In this document: positions 1 to 10,278 of the stretch, piece by piece
Layout of the letters: every line of letters begins with the position of its first letter
How positions within the stretch are numbered: the first letter of the stretch is position 1
The notes under the pieces: generated by a model
The model's database searches: none
Told to the model about the DNA's origin: nothing
The model's input: only the letters and a program-made list of their open reading frames with translations
Made by a program: the position numbers and the translations under genes
NCBI GenBank assembly: GCA_020024755.1
Contig: JAHHTH010000003.1
Location: 62,001-126,000 of the forward strand
Direction of reading: 5' to 3'
DNA length: 64,000 nt
DNA from: Mycoplasmataceae bacterium
GTDB lineage: Bacteria > Bacillota_I > Bacilli_A > Mycoplasmatales > Mycoplasmoidaceae

Positions 1-265
1 TAGAAATATTATTATTATGTTATTAATATCATTCCTACCTGTATTTATCATTGCTTCTATTCTTGGATTAGGTATGGTATTTGGAATTAGTTATGGTATT
101 CAATTCATTATCTTCAACTTATCTTCTGTATTTATTTATCCATATGTTCAACCATTACCAGTTATATCTGCAATTTTAGTATTAGCTGTTATCTTCAGTA
201 TTGCTTTAATTGCATCATGAACTAAGATGAATAGAAGTAAGTTAGATACTGCAATTAAATTCTAG
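1..265 (+). CDS. ABC transporter permease, C-terminal end (partial)
   Basis: The reading frame is open from the left edge and ends at a TAG; one in-frame TGA near the end is Trp. The visible 87 or so residues contain two strongly hydrophobic segments, followed by a short basic tail with an N-R-S-K sequence. A terminal pair of membrane helices directly before two MacB/LolD-type ATPase genes fits the end of an FtsX/MacB-like permease. That family exports or extracts lipoproteins or peptides, but the substrate cannot be told here. The assignment rests mainly on context because the periplasmic-type domain lies outside the window. The next gene starts 9 bases downstream behind a strong AGGAGGT, so the two are probably co-transcribed. 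Confidence 0.6.
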
Positions 266-274
266 GAGGTTAAG

Positions 275-1306
275 ATGAGTTTTGTAGAATGTAAAAATGT
301 TTCTTTTAAAGTTTCTAATGAAGATGACAATAAAGTAATCTTAAATAATATTAACCTAGACATTGATCAAGGTGACTTTATTGCCATCTTAGGAAAATCA
401 GGATCTGGAAAAACAACTCTTCTTAATTGCATGGTTGGTTTGATTGAACCAACAAATGGACAAATTATAGTTGATAACCATATTGTCAATGAAATGAATG
501 ATGCTGAAAAAACATATTGAAGAAGATACGATGTTGGGTATGTATTTCAAAACTATGGATTAATTGAAATATTAAGTGTTTATGATAACATTGCTCTATC
601 AACAGATTTAAGTAGCCAATTCTCAATGCATGCAAAGAAGATTGACCCATCATATGAACGTCACGAAAAAGTAGATCATAATAAAATTGCAACCCTAATG
701 AAACGTCTTAATATCTGACACCTTAAGGATAAGTTTCCACATGAACTATCTGGAGGACAACAACAAAGAGTTTCTTTATCAAGAATTATTTCAAAGCAAC
801 CAAAGATTATTTTTGCTGATGAACCTACTGGTGCACTAGATCATGAAACAAGTATTGAAGCAATGGATTTATTGCTAGAATTAAATTGTTCTGGTTCAAC
901 TATTATTATGATTACACATAATGAAGAGTTAGTGAAGTATTGTAACAAAGTAATTAGAATATCAGATGGAGAAATCATTAAGAGATATGATAACGATAAC
1001 TCTAAACTAAAGGAAGCAATGATGAACAAGATGGCACAAGAATTAGATTCAGCTAATTCATTATATGAAAATAATCAAACAGATTCTGGATTATGATTTA
1101 GAGGTAATTTAACTTCTGAAAATTCGGTAACTGTTAGAGCACTTCCTCAGAGAGAAATAAAGGTTATTAAACAAACACCTCAAGTAAAATTAGCACCACC
1201 TCCTGCACCAAAGAAAAAAATAAATAACCAATGAATCAGCCACCCTTATAATGAAGCTAAAGTAAAACAAGATATAGCTAATCTTGAAGCAAAAGGAGGT
1301 AAGTAA
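275..1306 (+). CDS. ABC transporter ATP-binding protein (MacB/LolD type)
   Basis: 343 residues, starting at the ATG 5 bases after AGGAGGT. Walker A (GKSGSGKTT) lies near residues 40-48, the signature LSGGQQQR at 158-165, Walker B with D182-E183 (FADEPTGALD), and the switch His follows in MITHN. The Q-loop is in YVFQNYGL. These are hallmarks of the subfamily that drives FtsX-like permeases. The last 110 or so residues go beyond a normal ABC domain. They are charged and end in a proline-rich low-complexity stretch (APPPAPKKK), an extension whose role I cannot assign. Several in-frame TGA codons are Trp. The gene sits between the permease and a second ATPase, so the transporter may use a heterodimeric ATPase. 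Confidence 0.88.
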
Positions 1307-1310
1307 TTTC

Positions 1311-2441
1311 ATGAAAGATAAAATTGCTAAAAAAGAATATAGAGCACATAAAAAACAAGAAAAACTTACCTACAAACAAAAACTTAAGGAAAACAAAAAA
1401 TATATAAAAAATAAAACTATTAATAAAAGTTTTCCTAAGACTTCAACACTTCCTGATAATATTGCTATTAGATCAGAAGCAGCTTGAAAAATTGTAGCTG
1501 TAGAAGACAAAAGATATGATTTGGTAAAAGGATCTAGTATTGATATCAATGTTGGTGATTTCACAATTATTTTTGGTGAATCAGGTTCTGGTAAAACTTC
1601 ATTTCTTTCATTACTATCTGCTCTTGAAAGACCTAGTGAGGGGAATGTGTGTATATTTGGTGAAAATACATGCACAATGAATAATGACGAATTAACTGCA
1701 CTAAGAGAAAAATATGTAGGTTATATTTTCCAACAATATGGTTTATTAAGAGATATTACTGTATTAGAAAATATTCTAATCACATGTAGTGATGAAGATA
1801 AAAAAAGAATTATTAGTAAAAACCATAATTACAAAAAAGAATATACTGCCTTAGTAAAATCTAAACAACAAATAGTTAATTCATTACCAGACAATACTTT
1901 CACTCATAAAAAGCAAGAACACTATAACTTAAATCAATTTGAGCCAATGCTATGGGTTTATATGACACCATACCCAATTGAAGCTGATATCTCTTATATT
2001 ACATTAAAAGATAAGTTTATAAGGGATCTAAACAAAAGATACGAAGATATTGCTAGACAATTAAGAGAAACTATCTTTGATGGTGAATATGTTTACGAAA
2101 TAATTAAGTTATTAGAAATAGATAGTCTCATGAATGAAAAGATTACTAAGTTGTCTGGAGGGCAACAACAAAGAATTTCAATTGCTAGAGCAATTGCTAA
2201 GAGACCTAAACTATTATTTGCTGATGAACCTACAGGTGCTGTTGACACTGCAACAGCAAAATCCATTATGAAATTATTCCAAACACTTAATAAGGAATTC
2301 GGAACTACTATAACAATGGTTAGTCACAATAAAACACTTACACCTATTGCAAGTAGAATAGTAACTATTCAAAGTGGACACATTATAAGTGATGTGAAAA
2401 ACGAAGATATTAAAACTGTAGATCAAATTAATTTTGAATAG
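1311..2441 (+). CDS. ABC transporter ATP-binding protein with an insertion
   Basis: 376 residues. I chose ATG 1311 because AAAGGAGGT lies just upstream; an upstream TTG in the same frame would overlap the previous gene. The first 55 or so residues are Lys-rich and outside the ABC fold. Walker A (GESGSGKTS) is near 89-97, the Q-loop in YIFQQYGLL, the signature LSGGQQQR starts at 281, and Walker B is FADEPTGAVD followed by MVSHN. Between Q-loop and signature there is an extra segment of about 100 residues, rich in Lys, Tyr and Pro, where canonical members have a short helical domain. It forms a three-gene unit with the preceding ATPase and permease. The two ATPases are not copies of each other outside the core motifs. 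Confidence 0.87.
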
Positions 2442-2452
2442 TTGATTTTGCT

Positions 2453-2568
2453 AAATACACAAAATGTAATGATTATTTCACAAAAAATAAACAAAATGTA
2501 ATGGTTTTACTTAAAAATACACAAAATGTAAAGGTTTTTTAGAAAAAAATACACAAAATGTGAAAAAT
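2453..2568 (+). repeat. Four phased direct repeats upstream of the AAA+ ATPase gene
   Basis: Four imperfect 22-bp copies share the core ACAAAATGTAATGGTT preceded by AAATA-C. They begin at 2453, 2485, 2515 and 2547, so they recur every 30-32 bp, about three helical turns. The fourth copy is the most diverged and ends where an extended -10 element (TG-G-TATATA, 2568-2576) begins. The arrangement resembles a multi-site operator on one face of the DNA, covering the promoter of the downstream gene. No protein for it can be named from the sequence. Confidence 0.75.
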
Positions 2569-2576
2569 GGTATATA
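2568..2576 (+). promoter_or_regulatory. Extended -10 promoter element of the AAA+ ATPase gene
   Basis: TG-G-TATATA lies about 18 bases before the ATG at 2595, giving a very short untranslated leader without a clear Shine-Dalgarno sequence. The fourth direct repeat occupies the -35 region. Confidence 0.45.
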
Positions 2577-2594
2577 TTTTAGTTAGGTATTGTT

Positions 2595-3971
2595 ATGACT
2601 AACTATTTTAGACTATTTGAAAATAACATTGATAAATGATATAAAACCCAAGTTCCTGAAGCTTTAATAGTAGAAGGAGCTAGACAGGTCGGTAAAACAA
2701 GAGGTATTCTAAATTGGTCAGAAAGAAACAATGTAAAACTACTTCACATTGATTTATTACAAAATAAAAGACTTGTAAAAGAGTTATGTGAAACTAGTTC
2801 ATATGAAGAAGCCTTAAATACTATTACTCTTTATACAAAAAAGACTGCTAGTTCATATGATGTAATCTTTTTAGATGAAATACAAGTACACTATGACTTA
2901 TTATATTTAGCAAGAATTTTTAAGGGGCAAAAAGTAAGGTTAATTTGTTCTGGAAGTTTATTAGGATTAAGGTTGGCAAAAGAGGTAAATCGAACAGATG
3001 TAGGTTCTAAACAGTATCTAAGAGTATACCCTTTAGACTTTAATGAGTTTCTTATGTGAAGAGGAGAAGATATTCTATTAAAAGAAATTGACTATGCTTT
3101 TGAAAACAAAACACAGATAAATAAAATAGCACATCAACAGTTAGAAAAAATATTTTTAGAATATTTAATAGTTGGCGGAATGCCTAAAGTTGCAAGTACA
3201 TATGTTGAATCTAATAATACAATTACCGAAGATGTGTATGAAATTAAAAAATCTATTTTAAGTGAATACATAGAAGATAATCATAATTCTGAATATATGG
3301 GTACAGATCTTAGAAAAGAAGTGATAGATAATATGGACTCTATTTATATTCAAGCAAAATTCTTTTTAGAACAAAAGAATAAGAGATTCAAGATTGATTC
3401 ATTAGGTAAAAATATGAGATACAACAATATTGAAAAACCATTAAGATGTTTATTCAATTCAAATATTCTTATTCCATCTTATCAAGTAGATGCTCCAAAT
3501 TTTCCACTATCATTGCATAAACAAGAAACATTATTTAAACTGTATTATAGTGATATTGGATTATTGACATCATTATTAAATATCGAATACAATTTGGTAG
3601 ATGATTGATCTAAAGGTGCAAAAGTATTATCTGCACTCATGGGTGGTGTTATAGAAAATTGCGTTGCAATTCAATTACAAAAGCAAGAATTGTATTATTA
3701 CAAAACTCTAGTTAAAGAAAGCAATAATAAAACTGAATCACGTTATGAAATAGATTTCTTATTTAATTGAAAAGATGGTTCAATTGCTCCATGTGAAGTA
3801 AAATCTAGAGTTAAACAATCATCTAATGCAAAATCTTTTATATGATTTAATGAAAAATATAAACCAACAACTAGCATATATATTGTACCTAATAATCTTC
3901 ATTTTGATGGTGATAATATAAAAGTACCTTTATATGCTGTTTATAAAATTAGAAATTGAATAAAACAATAA
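2595..3971 (+). CDS. AAA+ ATPase with DUF4143 C-terminal domain
   Basis: 458 residues. The Walker A motif GARQVGKT lies at 28-35 and Walker B (VIFLDEIQ) has D94-E95. A sensor-like LICSGS follows, and LRVYPLDFNEFL is the usual link to the winged-helix part. The C-terminal half contains YYSDIGLLTSLL and a late EIDFLFNWKDGSIAPCEVKS stretch, a PD-(D/E)XK-like pattern typical of the DUF4143 family. Such ATPases are widespread, often in multiple copies, and their function is unknown. Several TGA codons are Trp, one Trp is TGG. There is no strong ribosome binding site before the ATG. The gene stands alone between the ABC unit and a recombinase block on the other strand, and four phased repeats cover its promoter. 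Confidence 0.85.
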
Positions 3972-4003
3972 TTGTCATATTAATCACAATTAAAGTTGAA
4001 GTA

Positions 4004-4195
4004 TTAACTTATCTTATGATTGATATTTCAGCCATTTTTAGTAGCTTCAGATTGCAATTCTTTTACAGCATCAGTTAGTTTATCAACTTTAGTTTCAATC
4101 ACATCAATCTTTTGAACTTTAGTTTCAATTCCATTAACCTTAGTTTCAAGATTTTCTAATTTTTCAATTATTACATCAAATTTAGAGTTCTTCAC
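4004..4195 (-). pseudogene. Truncated duplicate of the neighbouring coiled-coil gene
   Basis: This segment repeats the last two-thirds of the gene next door (4223-4555) almost base for base, including its TAA stop and flanking sequence. The N-terminal third is missing. Internally it lacks 21 bases, seven codons, relative to the full copy, exactly one heptad of the ETKV coiled-coil repeat. A GTG start at 4193-4195 with GAGGTATCAA before it could still give a 63-residue protein, so it might be an expressed mini-version. I call it a partial duplicate because it begins in mid-protein. Confidence 0.65.
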
Positions 4196-4222
4196 TTGAT
4201 ACCTCAAATTATTAATAAAATA

Positions 4223-4555
4223 TTAACTTATTTTGTGATTAATATTTCAGCCCTTTTTAGTAGCTTCAGATTGCAATTCCTTCACGGCTTCAGTTAATTT
4301 GTCAACTTTAGTTTCAATTAGATTTACTTTAGTTTCAATCACATCAATCTTTTGAACCTTAGTTTCAATGCCATTAACCTTAGTTTCAAGATTTTCTAGT
4401 TTTTCAATTATTACATCAAATTTAGAGTTCTTCACTTTAATATCACCTAGAGTTATAGTATAAATTATTTTACCATCATTAGTTTTCTTAGAAACTATTT
4501 CTAGTATATCTCTTGATTTAAAATCTGTTTCAAATTGTTTCTTTTCTTTATTCAT
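4223..4555 (-). CDS. Coiled-coil protein, DUF16/UPF0134-like
   Basis: 110 residues; the frame runs through one TGA (Trp) before its TAA stop. The N-terminal 45 residues look globular. From there, heptads of the type LETKVNGIETKVQKIDVIETKV continue to LTEAVKELQSEATKK, a clear coiled coil. The sequence resembles the DUF16 (UPF0134) proteins amplified in M. pneumoniae (KVDKLTE-type repeats), whose role is unknown; this is a family-level resemblance judged by eye. It starts 10 bases after the recombinase stop behind AAGGAAGG, so the two are probably one operon. A truncated copy lies directly downstream. Confidence 0.7.
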
Positions 4556-4565
4556 AATACCTTCC

Positions 4566-5357
4566 TTAAATTGCCTTGCTTAATATTTCAATCATTTCAT
4601 CATCAGTATATTGAATATATTTAGAAGTAGTGTTGATATTACTGTGGCCTAAAATTTTTCTTACTATTTCAATGTTCACATTAGATCTTAGAAGGTTAGT
4701 TGCATAACTTCTTCTAAGGCCATGTGGAGTTATTATCTTGTTAAAATATTTCAATGATACCTCTTTAATAATTATGTTAATTTGCTTTGTTGATAATAAA
4801 TTGTTTGTGCTTGATACAGTAATCCTATTTAAGTTTCATTTATCAAGTAGAGAAATTAAATAAGAGTTCAAATATATCATTCTGTATTTGTTTCCTTTTC
4901 CTTTTATGAGAAGTTTATTAGTTTCTTGAATATCAGATTTCTTAAATTGAAGTAATTCACTTACTCTTAAACCTGTATAGAACAGGAAAGAGAAGATAAT
5001 TCAATCTCTTTCTTGTTTTCAAGATTCACAATTAATAGTTTTCTTCACCTTGTTATATTGGTGTAGAGTAATAGTGGATTTCAAATTGAATTGAGTTGAA
5101 GGCAATTTGATATCTCCACATTCGCCAATAAGCTTATAACGTTTTTCAAATTTGAAGAATGACATTATAACAGCATACATTAATCTAACACTACGTGCTT
5201 TATGATTAAGTGAATAATCACTAATAAACTTTACTACTAATGCTTTTGTCGGTGTTCTACCATTAAGAAATAATTGTCATTGCATCACCATCTTTGAATA
5301 AACGCAAACAGTATTAGGTGATAAATTTTTATATTCTAATCAATTGGTATATTGCAT
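4566..5357 (-). CDS. Tyrosine recombinase / phage-type integrase
   Basis: 263 residues, starting at an ATG behind AAAGGAGC. The N-terminal part is a SAM-like core-binding domain (NWLEYKNLSPNTVCVYSKMV). The catalytic domain shows Arg in TGLRVSELLQ, the HGLRRSYATNLL box (His-x-x-Arg), LGHSNINTTSKYIQY with the second His, and the Tyr nucleophile. All conserved residues are present, so the enzyme should be active. It is shorter than XerC/XerD (about 300), and the chromosome-dimer role cannot be told from an element-specific or phase-variation recombinase. Its operon partner is a coiled-coil gene with a duplicated fragment, which suggests local rearrangement. Confidence 0.88.
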
Positions 5358-5388
5358 AATTTGCTCCTTTGTTTTGATAAATAATACC

Positions 5389-5406
5389 GTCTATTACAAA
5401 ATAGAC
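5389..5406. repeat. Inverted repeat upstream of the recombinase gene
   Basis: GTCTATT-ACAA-AATAGAC, a perfect 7-bp inverted repeat with a 4-bp spacer. It lies 32 bp upstream of the recombinase start codon and could be an operator, a hairpin in its leader, or a recombination core site. Nothing in the window shows which. Confidence 0.4.
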
Positions 5407-5459
5407 CATAGTTGTATCTAAAAAATATTTCAAATACCCCCATAATATTCCTATTCCCA

Positions 5460-5543
5460 AAAAATTTGAAAAAAAGGACAAAAATTTGAAAAATTTTATT
5501 TTGGATGGAGGGTATAATACTATGTATTATAAAAATTTGAAAA
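5460..5543. repeat. Three copies of an AAAAATTTGAAAAA motif
   Basis: The motif recurs near 5460, 5480 and 5531 in the divergent intergenic region between the recombinase and the hydrolase. It is very A+T-rich, so chance is possible. The copies bracket the hydrolase promoter. Confidence 0.35.
5513..5518 (+). promoter_or_regulatory. -10 element of the hydrolase promoter
   Basis: A perfect TATAAT in GGTATAATACTATG, about 65 bases before the ATG of the hydrolase. No convincing -35 is seen at normal spacing. Confidence 0.5.
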
Positions 5544-5583
5544 AAATTCCAAATTATGTTTTACAAGATTAAAAGGTAGATAG

Positions 5584-6342
5584 ATGTATAATTTTGCTAT
5601 GAAGACAAATATTAATGTATTAGAAATTAAAGGTGGACAAAGAGTTTTAGTCCATTTCCATGGTTTTAGTGGATGTAAAGAAGAAAATCAACCACTTATC
5701 GAATTTTGCAAGGAAAATAACATTACTTTTTATGGAATGGATTTTCCTGGTCAAGGTAGTGTTCCTATTACTAAGATAGATAAACCTGATCTAAACTATT
5801 ATGCAGATTTAGCTATAGATTTTATAAAAACATTAGATTGCAAAGAATTAATCATTTCTGGGCATTCTATGGGAGGAGCAATTGCTTTACTGGTAGCACA
5901 TAGATTGACAAGTAAATGTGTACAACAAGTTATATTAGAAGATCCAGTTAATTTAGGATTACTTTATAACAAAGAAGAATCTGACAAGGTTTGTAAAGGA
6001 TGCCAAGCAGTTACTTCTCATTTAGTTTTTCTAAATAATAAGTTAACTCATCAAGATTTAGATAGCCAGCAAAAAGAATGATTTTATAAATTAGCCCAAA
6101 ACTTTACTTCAACTCAATTGTTGCAACAACTTGAAAATATTACAAAAACGTTTGAAGTAGATTTTGATGTTATCTGAGGTATGGATGACAAAGTAGTTGA
6201 CTATGCTACTTCAGTGCAAGCTTTCAGATCTGTTAAGAAAAAATCAAAAATAAAGATTCATTCTATTGAACATGCTGCACATAAACCACATAGTGAAAAT
6301 GTTGATGCTTACTTAATAGCTATTAGAAAGATAATTCATTAG
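5584..6342 (+). CDS. Alpha/beta hydrolase (lysophospholipase/esterase-like)
   Basis: 252 residues. The oxyanion-hole HFHGFSG lies near residues 24-30, the nucleophile elbow is GHSMGG with Ser95, an Asp follows in WGMDDKVVD, and a late His in EHAAHKPH completes the triad. The fold is the small serine hydrolase type common in mycoplasmas, where such enzymes act as lipases or esterases on host lipids. The exact substrate is not readable. There is no signal peptide, so it is probably cytoplasmic. A second possible start, Met6, would shorten it by five residues. One unit with its own TATAAT; a terminator lies about 220 bases downstream. Confidence 0.82.
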
Positions 6343-6561
6343 AATCAAAATTTGGTATTTGACAAATTGCTAATAAAAATATTTTTGATATTATGCTATT
6401 AAGAAAATTTAAATAGCAATGTGAAAGGAATATATCAAAGATGATTTTAAGTATTAAACTATTGCATCACTAGAACTAATAGTAATTACCAAACCATTAT
6501 TAGACTTGGTAACTTAAATTTAGAAGAAGTTGAACTATACTTTTTCTATGGCGGACAAAAC
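6343..6561. other. Intergenic region without a clear gene
   Basis: Together with the two terminators that follow, about 300 bases separate the hydrolase from the tRNA gene. A short open frame (roughly 50 codons, ending at 6624) reads NYQTIIRLGNLNLEEVELYF but has no start signal and runs through a terminator hairpin. It may be the remnant of a lost gene. I see nothing else here. Confidence 0.4.
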
Positions 6562-6600
6562 AAAAATAGATACTCACTTCCATGTAAGTATCTATTTTTT
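6562..6600 (+). terminator. Rho-independent terminator after the hydrolase
   Basis: The arms AAAATAGATACT and AGTATCTATTTT flank a 12-base loop and end in a run of six T. The mirrored A-run means it may also work from the other side. Confidence 0.75.
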
Positions 6601-6614
6601 GCTCATATATTAAA

Positions 6615-6640
6615 GAAAAACTAGCCTTGCGACTAGTTTT
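6615..6640 (-). terminator. Terminator of the tRNA-Arg transcript
   Basis: On the minus strand, AAAACTAG-TCGCAAGG-CTAGTTTTT lies 9 bases after the tRNA 3' end. Confidence 0.7.
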
Positions 6641-6648
6641 AGGTTTAA

Positions 6649-6725
6649 TGGCGCGCCTGGAGGGATTCGAACCCCCGACAACACGCTTAGAAGGCGTGTG
6701 CTCTATCCTACTGAGCTACAGGCGC
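6649..6725 (-). tRNA. tRNA-Arg (anticodon UCU)
   Basis: A 77-base cloverleaf including an encoded CCA end. The acceptor stem is GCGCCTG/CAGGCGC with discriminator G. The D arm contains GTAGCTCAGTAGGATAGAGC. The anticodon stem CACGC/GCGTG holds the loop CTTCTAA (anticodon TCT), and the T arm is GGGGGTTCGAATCCCTCC. It reads AGA, the dominant Arg codon in the genes of this window. It lies alone with its own terminator. Confidence 0.96.
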
Positions 6726-6814
6726 ATAATTTATAGAATAATTATATTACAACATTTTTAATTTGGTTAATTATTTATAAATATAACAACACCACTATAT
6801 ATTGATACTTTTTA

Positions 6815-8425
6815 ATGAAATCATATTATAATAAAAATGATAGGCATAAGGGTATTATTATGACAAAGGATCCAAATACTAAAAAGAAAATAGGATTTTT
6901 ATCAGCAATAGTTCTTGTTATCACTTCTTGTATAGGAGCTGGTATATTTTTCAAATCAGGAACTATTTTAAATAATGTTCACCAAAACTTAGGATTAGCA
7001 ATAAGCGCATGAATTATTGCTGCTATTGGTGTTATTGCAATGGCTCTTGCATTAATGGAAATGTGTGGAGCTTGTTCTGCATCAGGTGATAAAGGTTTTA
7101 TGGAATGAAATAGAACCTTTAATAGAAGATGAATCTATTATGGTTGTAAGAATTTCATGACATTTGTTTTCATGCCAACGACATTCTTCTTCATGCCATT
7201 ATATGGTTTGCAATCAATTCTAGATGGTATATCTTCATTTGGAGTTGATGTTAGTGGAGTGCCATGATGATCATTAGTTATCATTGCATTCTTAATAGAT
7301 ACATGATTTATGTTCGTTTCTGGATTTAGTTCAAGAGCAGCGAACATTCAAAGTTGAGTAGTAACTTCATTAAAGTTTATTCCATTAATTGTGGCAATGG
7401 TAATAGGGTTTGTAATATTTGGACTAAATAACTCTCAATTACCACCTAGTATCAATACAGATGTTACTAAACACCCTGAATGAACACTATTTGGAATTAG
7501 TCCTGCATTTGGTTTATTTACATCATTATCAGCTGTATTCTTTGCTTATGATGGTTTCTATGTAGCTTGTGGTATTAATACTCAAATGAAGAATCCTAAG
7601 CAAGTACCACTTGCATTAGTAATTGGTTTAAGTTTAGTAACTGTTATCTATTTATTAATTGCAGTATCTTGTATCGTAGGTTCAGGTTCTGGTAACTGAT
7701 TTGGATTCAAACATTTCTTTGAATCAAAAGGATTAAGTACTTTCTATGGTGTTGTTAGTATATTAATTTCTATTGGTGTATTTGGTATTGTTAACTGTGA
7801 CTCAGTATGAGCACCAAGATTTATTGAAGACTTAATTAGAGATGATGAATTATTTAACTGAACTAAGAGATTTAAAAATAGATTAAATCCTGATCAACCT
7901 AAAGTAGGTGTGTTAATTAATTATTGTATCTTTGTTCCAATATGTATTCTATTTGCATTAATTGGTTCATTAGGTTACATTCCTGGAAACTATGATAATG
8001 TAAATAATGAAGTGAGAAAGTTATATGCATTCTGTGACTTATCATCAACATGAAATGCTATCATTGTGTTCACATTCATTGTATTAGCAATTTATGGTGC
8101 ATTGAAAAATAGATTTACTAAGAAAATTGAAATACCAAAGAAATCTAAAATATTCATGCCTTGTGCAATAATTTCTATCGTTATTATCGCTTTAGCTTTA
8201 TTCACTGAATTCTTTGCTCCACTTTATAACTTGTTCGCTATGATTGTAGAACTAAATAAGGGAACTGTTATTGATAGAGAATATAAAATTGGAACTATTA
8301 TGTTAGTAATTGTGTTATTGATTTATGTAATGCTAATGTTTATTCCATTACCATGAGATTATAGAAATGCAAAAGGTATTATACCTTCAAGATATAAAAC
8401 ATTCTCAATTAAATCTAGATATTAA
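6815..8425 (+). CDS. APC-family amino-acid permease
   Basis: 536 residues from ATG 6815. An in-frame ATG at 6860 would give 521 and starts just before the first helix, and neither has a good ribosome binding site. The sequence is a string of about 12 hydrophobic helices. The first carries the APC substrate-binding signature SCIGAGIFFKSG, and FFAYDGFYVACGINTQMKNPKQVPLALVIG matches the conserved loop around helices 6-7. Such proteins import amino acids, essential for mycoplasmas, which lack most biosynthesis. The substrate cannot be predicted. Many TGA codons are Trp. Confidence 0.87.
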
Positions 8426-8454
8426 AATTTAATTTTGTATTATCATAAACATAT

Positions 8455-9342
8455 ATGATTAAACAAAATATTGAAAATATTATTAAACAATCTAAACCAA
8501 TATATCAAAAAGTAATTGATAAAAAATTTATTACTTCAATTTATATTTCACATAGTGTTTTAGGAGTTATCTTTTTAACATTATTAATTGTTGGAATTGC
8601 TTTAGGAAATGATGTAAGTAATTCTATTAGATTAGGATTAAGTATTACTGGATTAGTTGTATTATGTATTTGTGTATTGACATTCTATACATTTGAATTT
8701 TTTAGAAGAAAAGCAAATATGTATTTCGCTAAAGAATTTAGTTTAGCTAATGTGTTAGACATTGTTTCTAACAAACAAATTGCTCACAATAACTCAACTA
8801 ATATTTCATCTAACCAAGAAATGATAGCTAAATATGTTTCATGTCAGATCATTGAAACATATATGACAAAGGAAATGGATTTTGTTTTAGCAAATACTAA
8901 TAATACAGATTTTGAATTAGGTTATTTTATTTCATCAAACCATGATATTATTAATCACACAAATGAAACTAAAACTAATTTATTTATTTCTAAAATATTT
9001 GAAAGTGAAGTAGATTGCTACATTACAAATCATGAACTTAGAGAAAATTCATATAGTTATTTAGAAAAAGATGATAACTTATTCATCTATAGCAATAGTA
9101 AAAATATAAAATTAAATCCTAAATTATCTAAATTAGTTAAGTCAATTAACAACTTAAATTTAGACTATTTTGATCTAATGATTTGCAATGGCAAAGCAAC
9201 ATTAATATTATCTAAATCAAATAACTATTTAATGCTAGGGCATAAGTCTTATAACTTCTGAAAAAAATTACATCCTTATCTAGACAATTTACTAGATAAA
9301 GATGTTAATGAATTTAATGAAATAATTAACTATTTTGTATAG
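8455..9342 (+). CDS. Membrane protein of unknown function, two N-terminal helices
   Basis: 295 residues; I do not recognise the family. Two hydrophobic helices lie near residues 27-50 and 58-82 (VLGVIFLTLLIVGIALG and LGLSITGLVVLCICVLTFYT), followed by a basic FFRRK stop-transfer sequence. The remaining 210 residues are soluble, rich in Asn, Ser, Ile and Tyr, and probably cytoplasmic. It begins 29 bases after the amino-acid permease and may be co-transcribed with it. Its last 13 bases overlap the convergent DegV-like gene, so transcription from the two sides collides here. Confidence 0.65.
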
Positions 9343-10223
9343 TCTGAAAATAATATAAATGTAAATGAATGGTTACCTAAGTGAGCTACTACTGCATTAG
9401 GTAATGAATGACCTTCTATAAATTCAACGTTTTCATATTGATTGAATTTTAATTTTAGATATTCAGTCATCTTAGCAGTTTCGTTTTTGTCTACTAAATC
9501 ACTAAAAATATAAACAGTTTTAGGAGGATACTTTTTAAAGTTCATTTCTTTTTCAGCGATCTCAAATGATTTATCAATAGCACCTGGTAAATTCTTTGAC
9601 TTATCAGCATATTCTAACTTACCGTCTTGATACTTAATGACAAGTTTTAAGTTAAGAGCTTTTACTAATAATGCTTTAAGTCCTTTTAATCTACCACCTT
9701 TAACTAATTGAGTAGCATTAGTAATACATGTTAAACCGATTACATGTTTATTTAACAATTTGATTTGATCTTCAATATATTCTGCATTTTTGCCTGCATC
9801 TAATAGTTCTTTAACTAATTTACATTCTTCAGTTGTGATTACTGAAATTGCTCTTGTGTCAAGTACAATAATTCTATTTTTACCATATGTTTCTTCTAAT
9901 GATTTTTTAATATTCAATAAGCTTTGGTATGTTCCACTAAATTCTTTAGTAATAGAAAAACAAACTACTATTTCGTATTCCTTAAGAAGGTTTTCTACTT
10001 TATCATAAAGTTTCCCATATGGTGCTTGTGAAGTTTTTAAGTCATATCCTTTATCTAAAGTTTCAAGAATTTGTTCTCTTGATATTCCGTATCAGTCATC
10101 ATAAATTTTTTCCTCAGTGCCATCATTAATAATCATTGAGAATGGCATTACTTGAGTATCCTCACAAACATTAACACATTCTGGATCACCAGCTGTATCC
10201 ATTAAGAAACAGTATTTTTTCAT
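9330..10223 (-). CDS. DegV family fatty-acid-binding protein
   Basis: 297 residues, with AAGGAGA before the ATG. The N-terminus MKKYCFLMDTAGDPE resembles the DegV opening (D-S-x-x-D-L/P). TSQAPYGKLYDKVENLLKEYEIVVCFSITKEFSGTYQSL is the conserved T-S-Q-P-x-P...S-x-x-L-S-G-T-Y-Q-S block that contacts the fatty-acid carboxylate. NATQLVKGGRLKGLKALLVKALNLKLVIKYQDGKL is the domain-2 hallmark. DegV/FakB proteins present acyl chains to a kinase that feeds phospholipid synthesis, important in mollicutes that take up host fatty acids. No FakA-like kinase is in the window. Stand-alone gene. Confidence 0.87.
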
Positions 10224-10278
10224 ATAGTCTCCTTAAAAAATTAAAGTAATTTTTATTATATATTATAATAACTACATT

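Noticed and set aside
6452..6624. A roughly 50-codon gene upstream of the tRNA
   Set aside because: It has no start codon with a binding site and passes through a terminator hairpin; kept only as a possible remnant.
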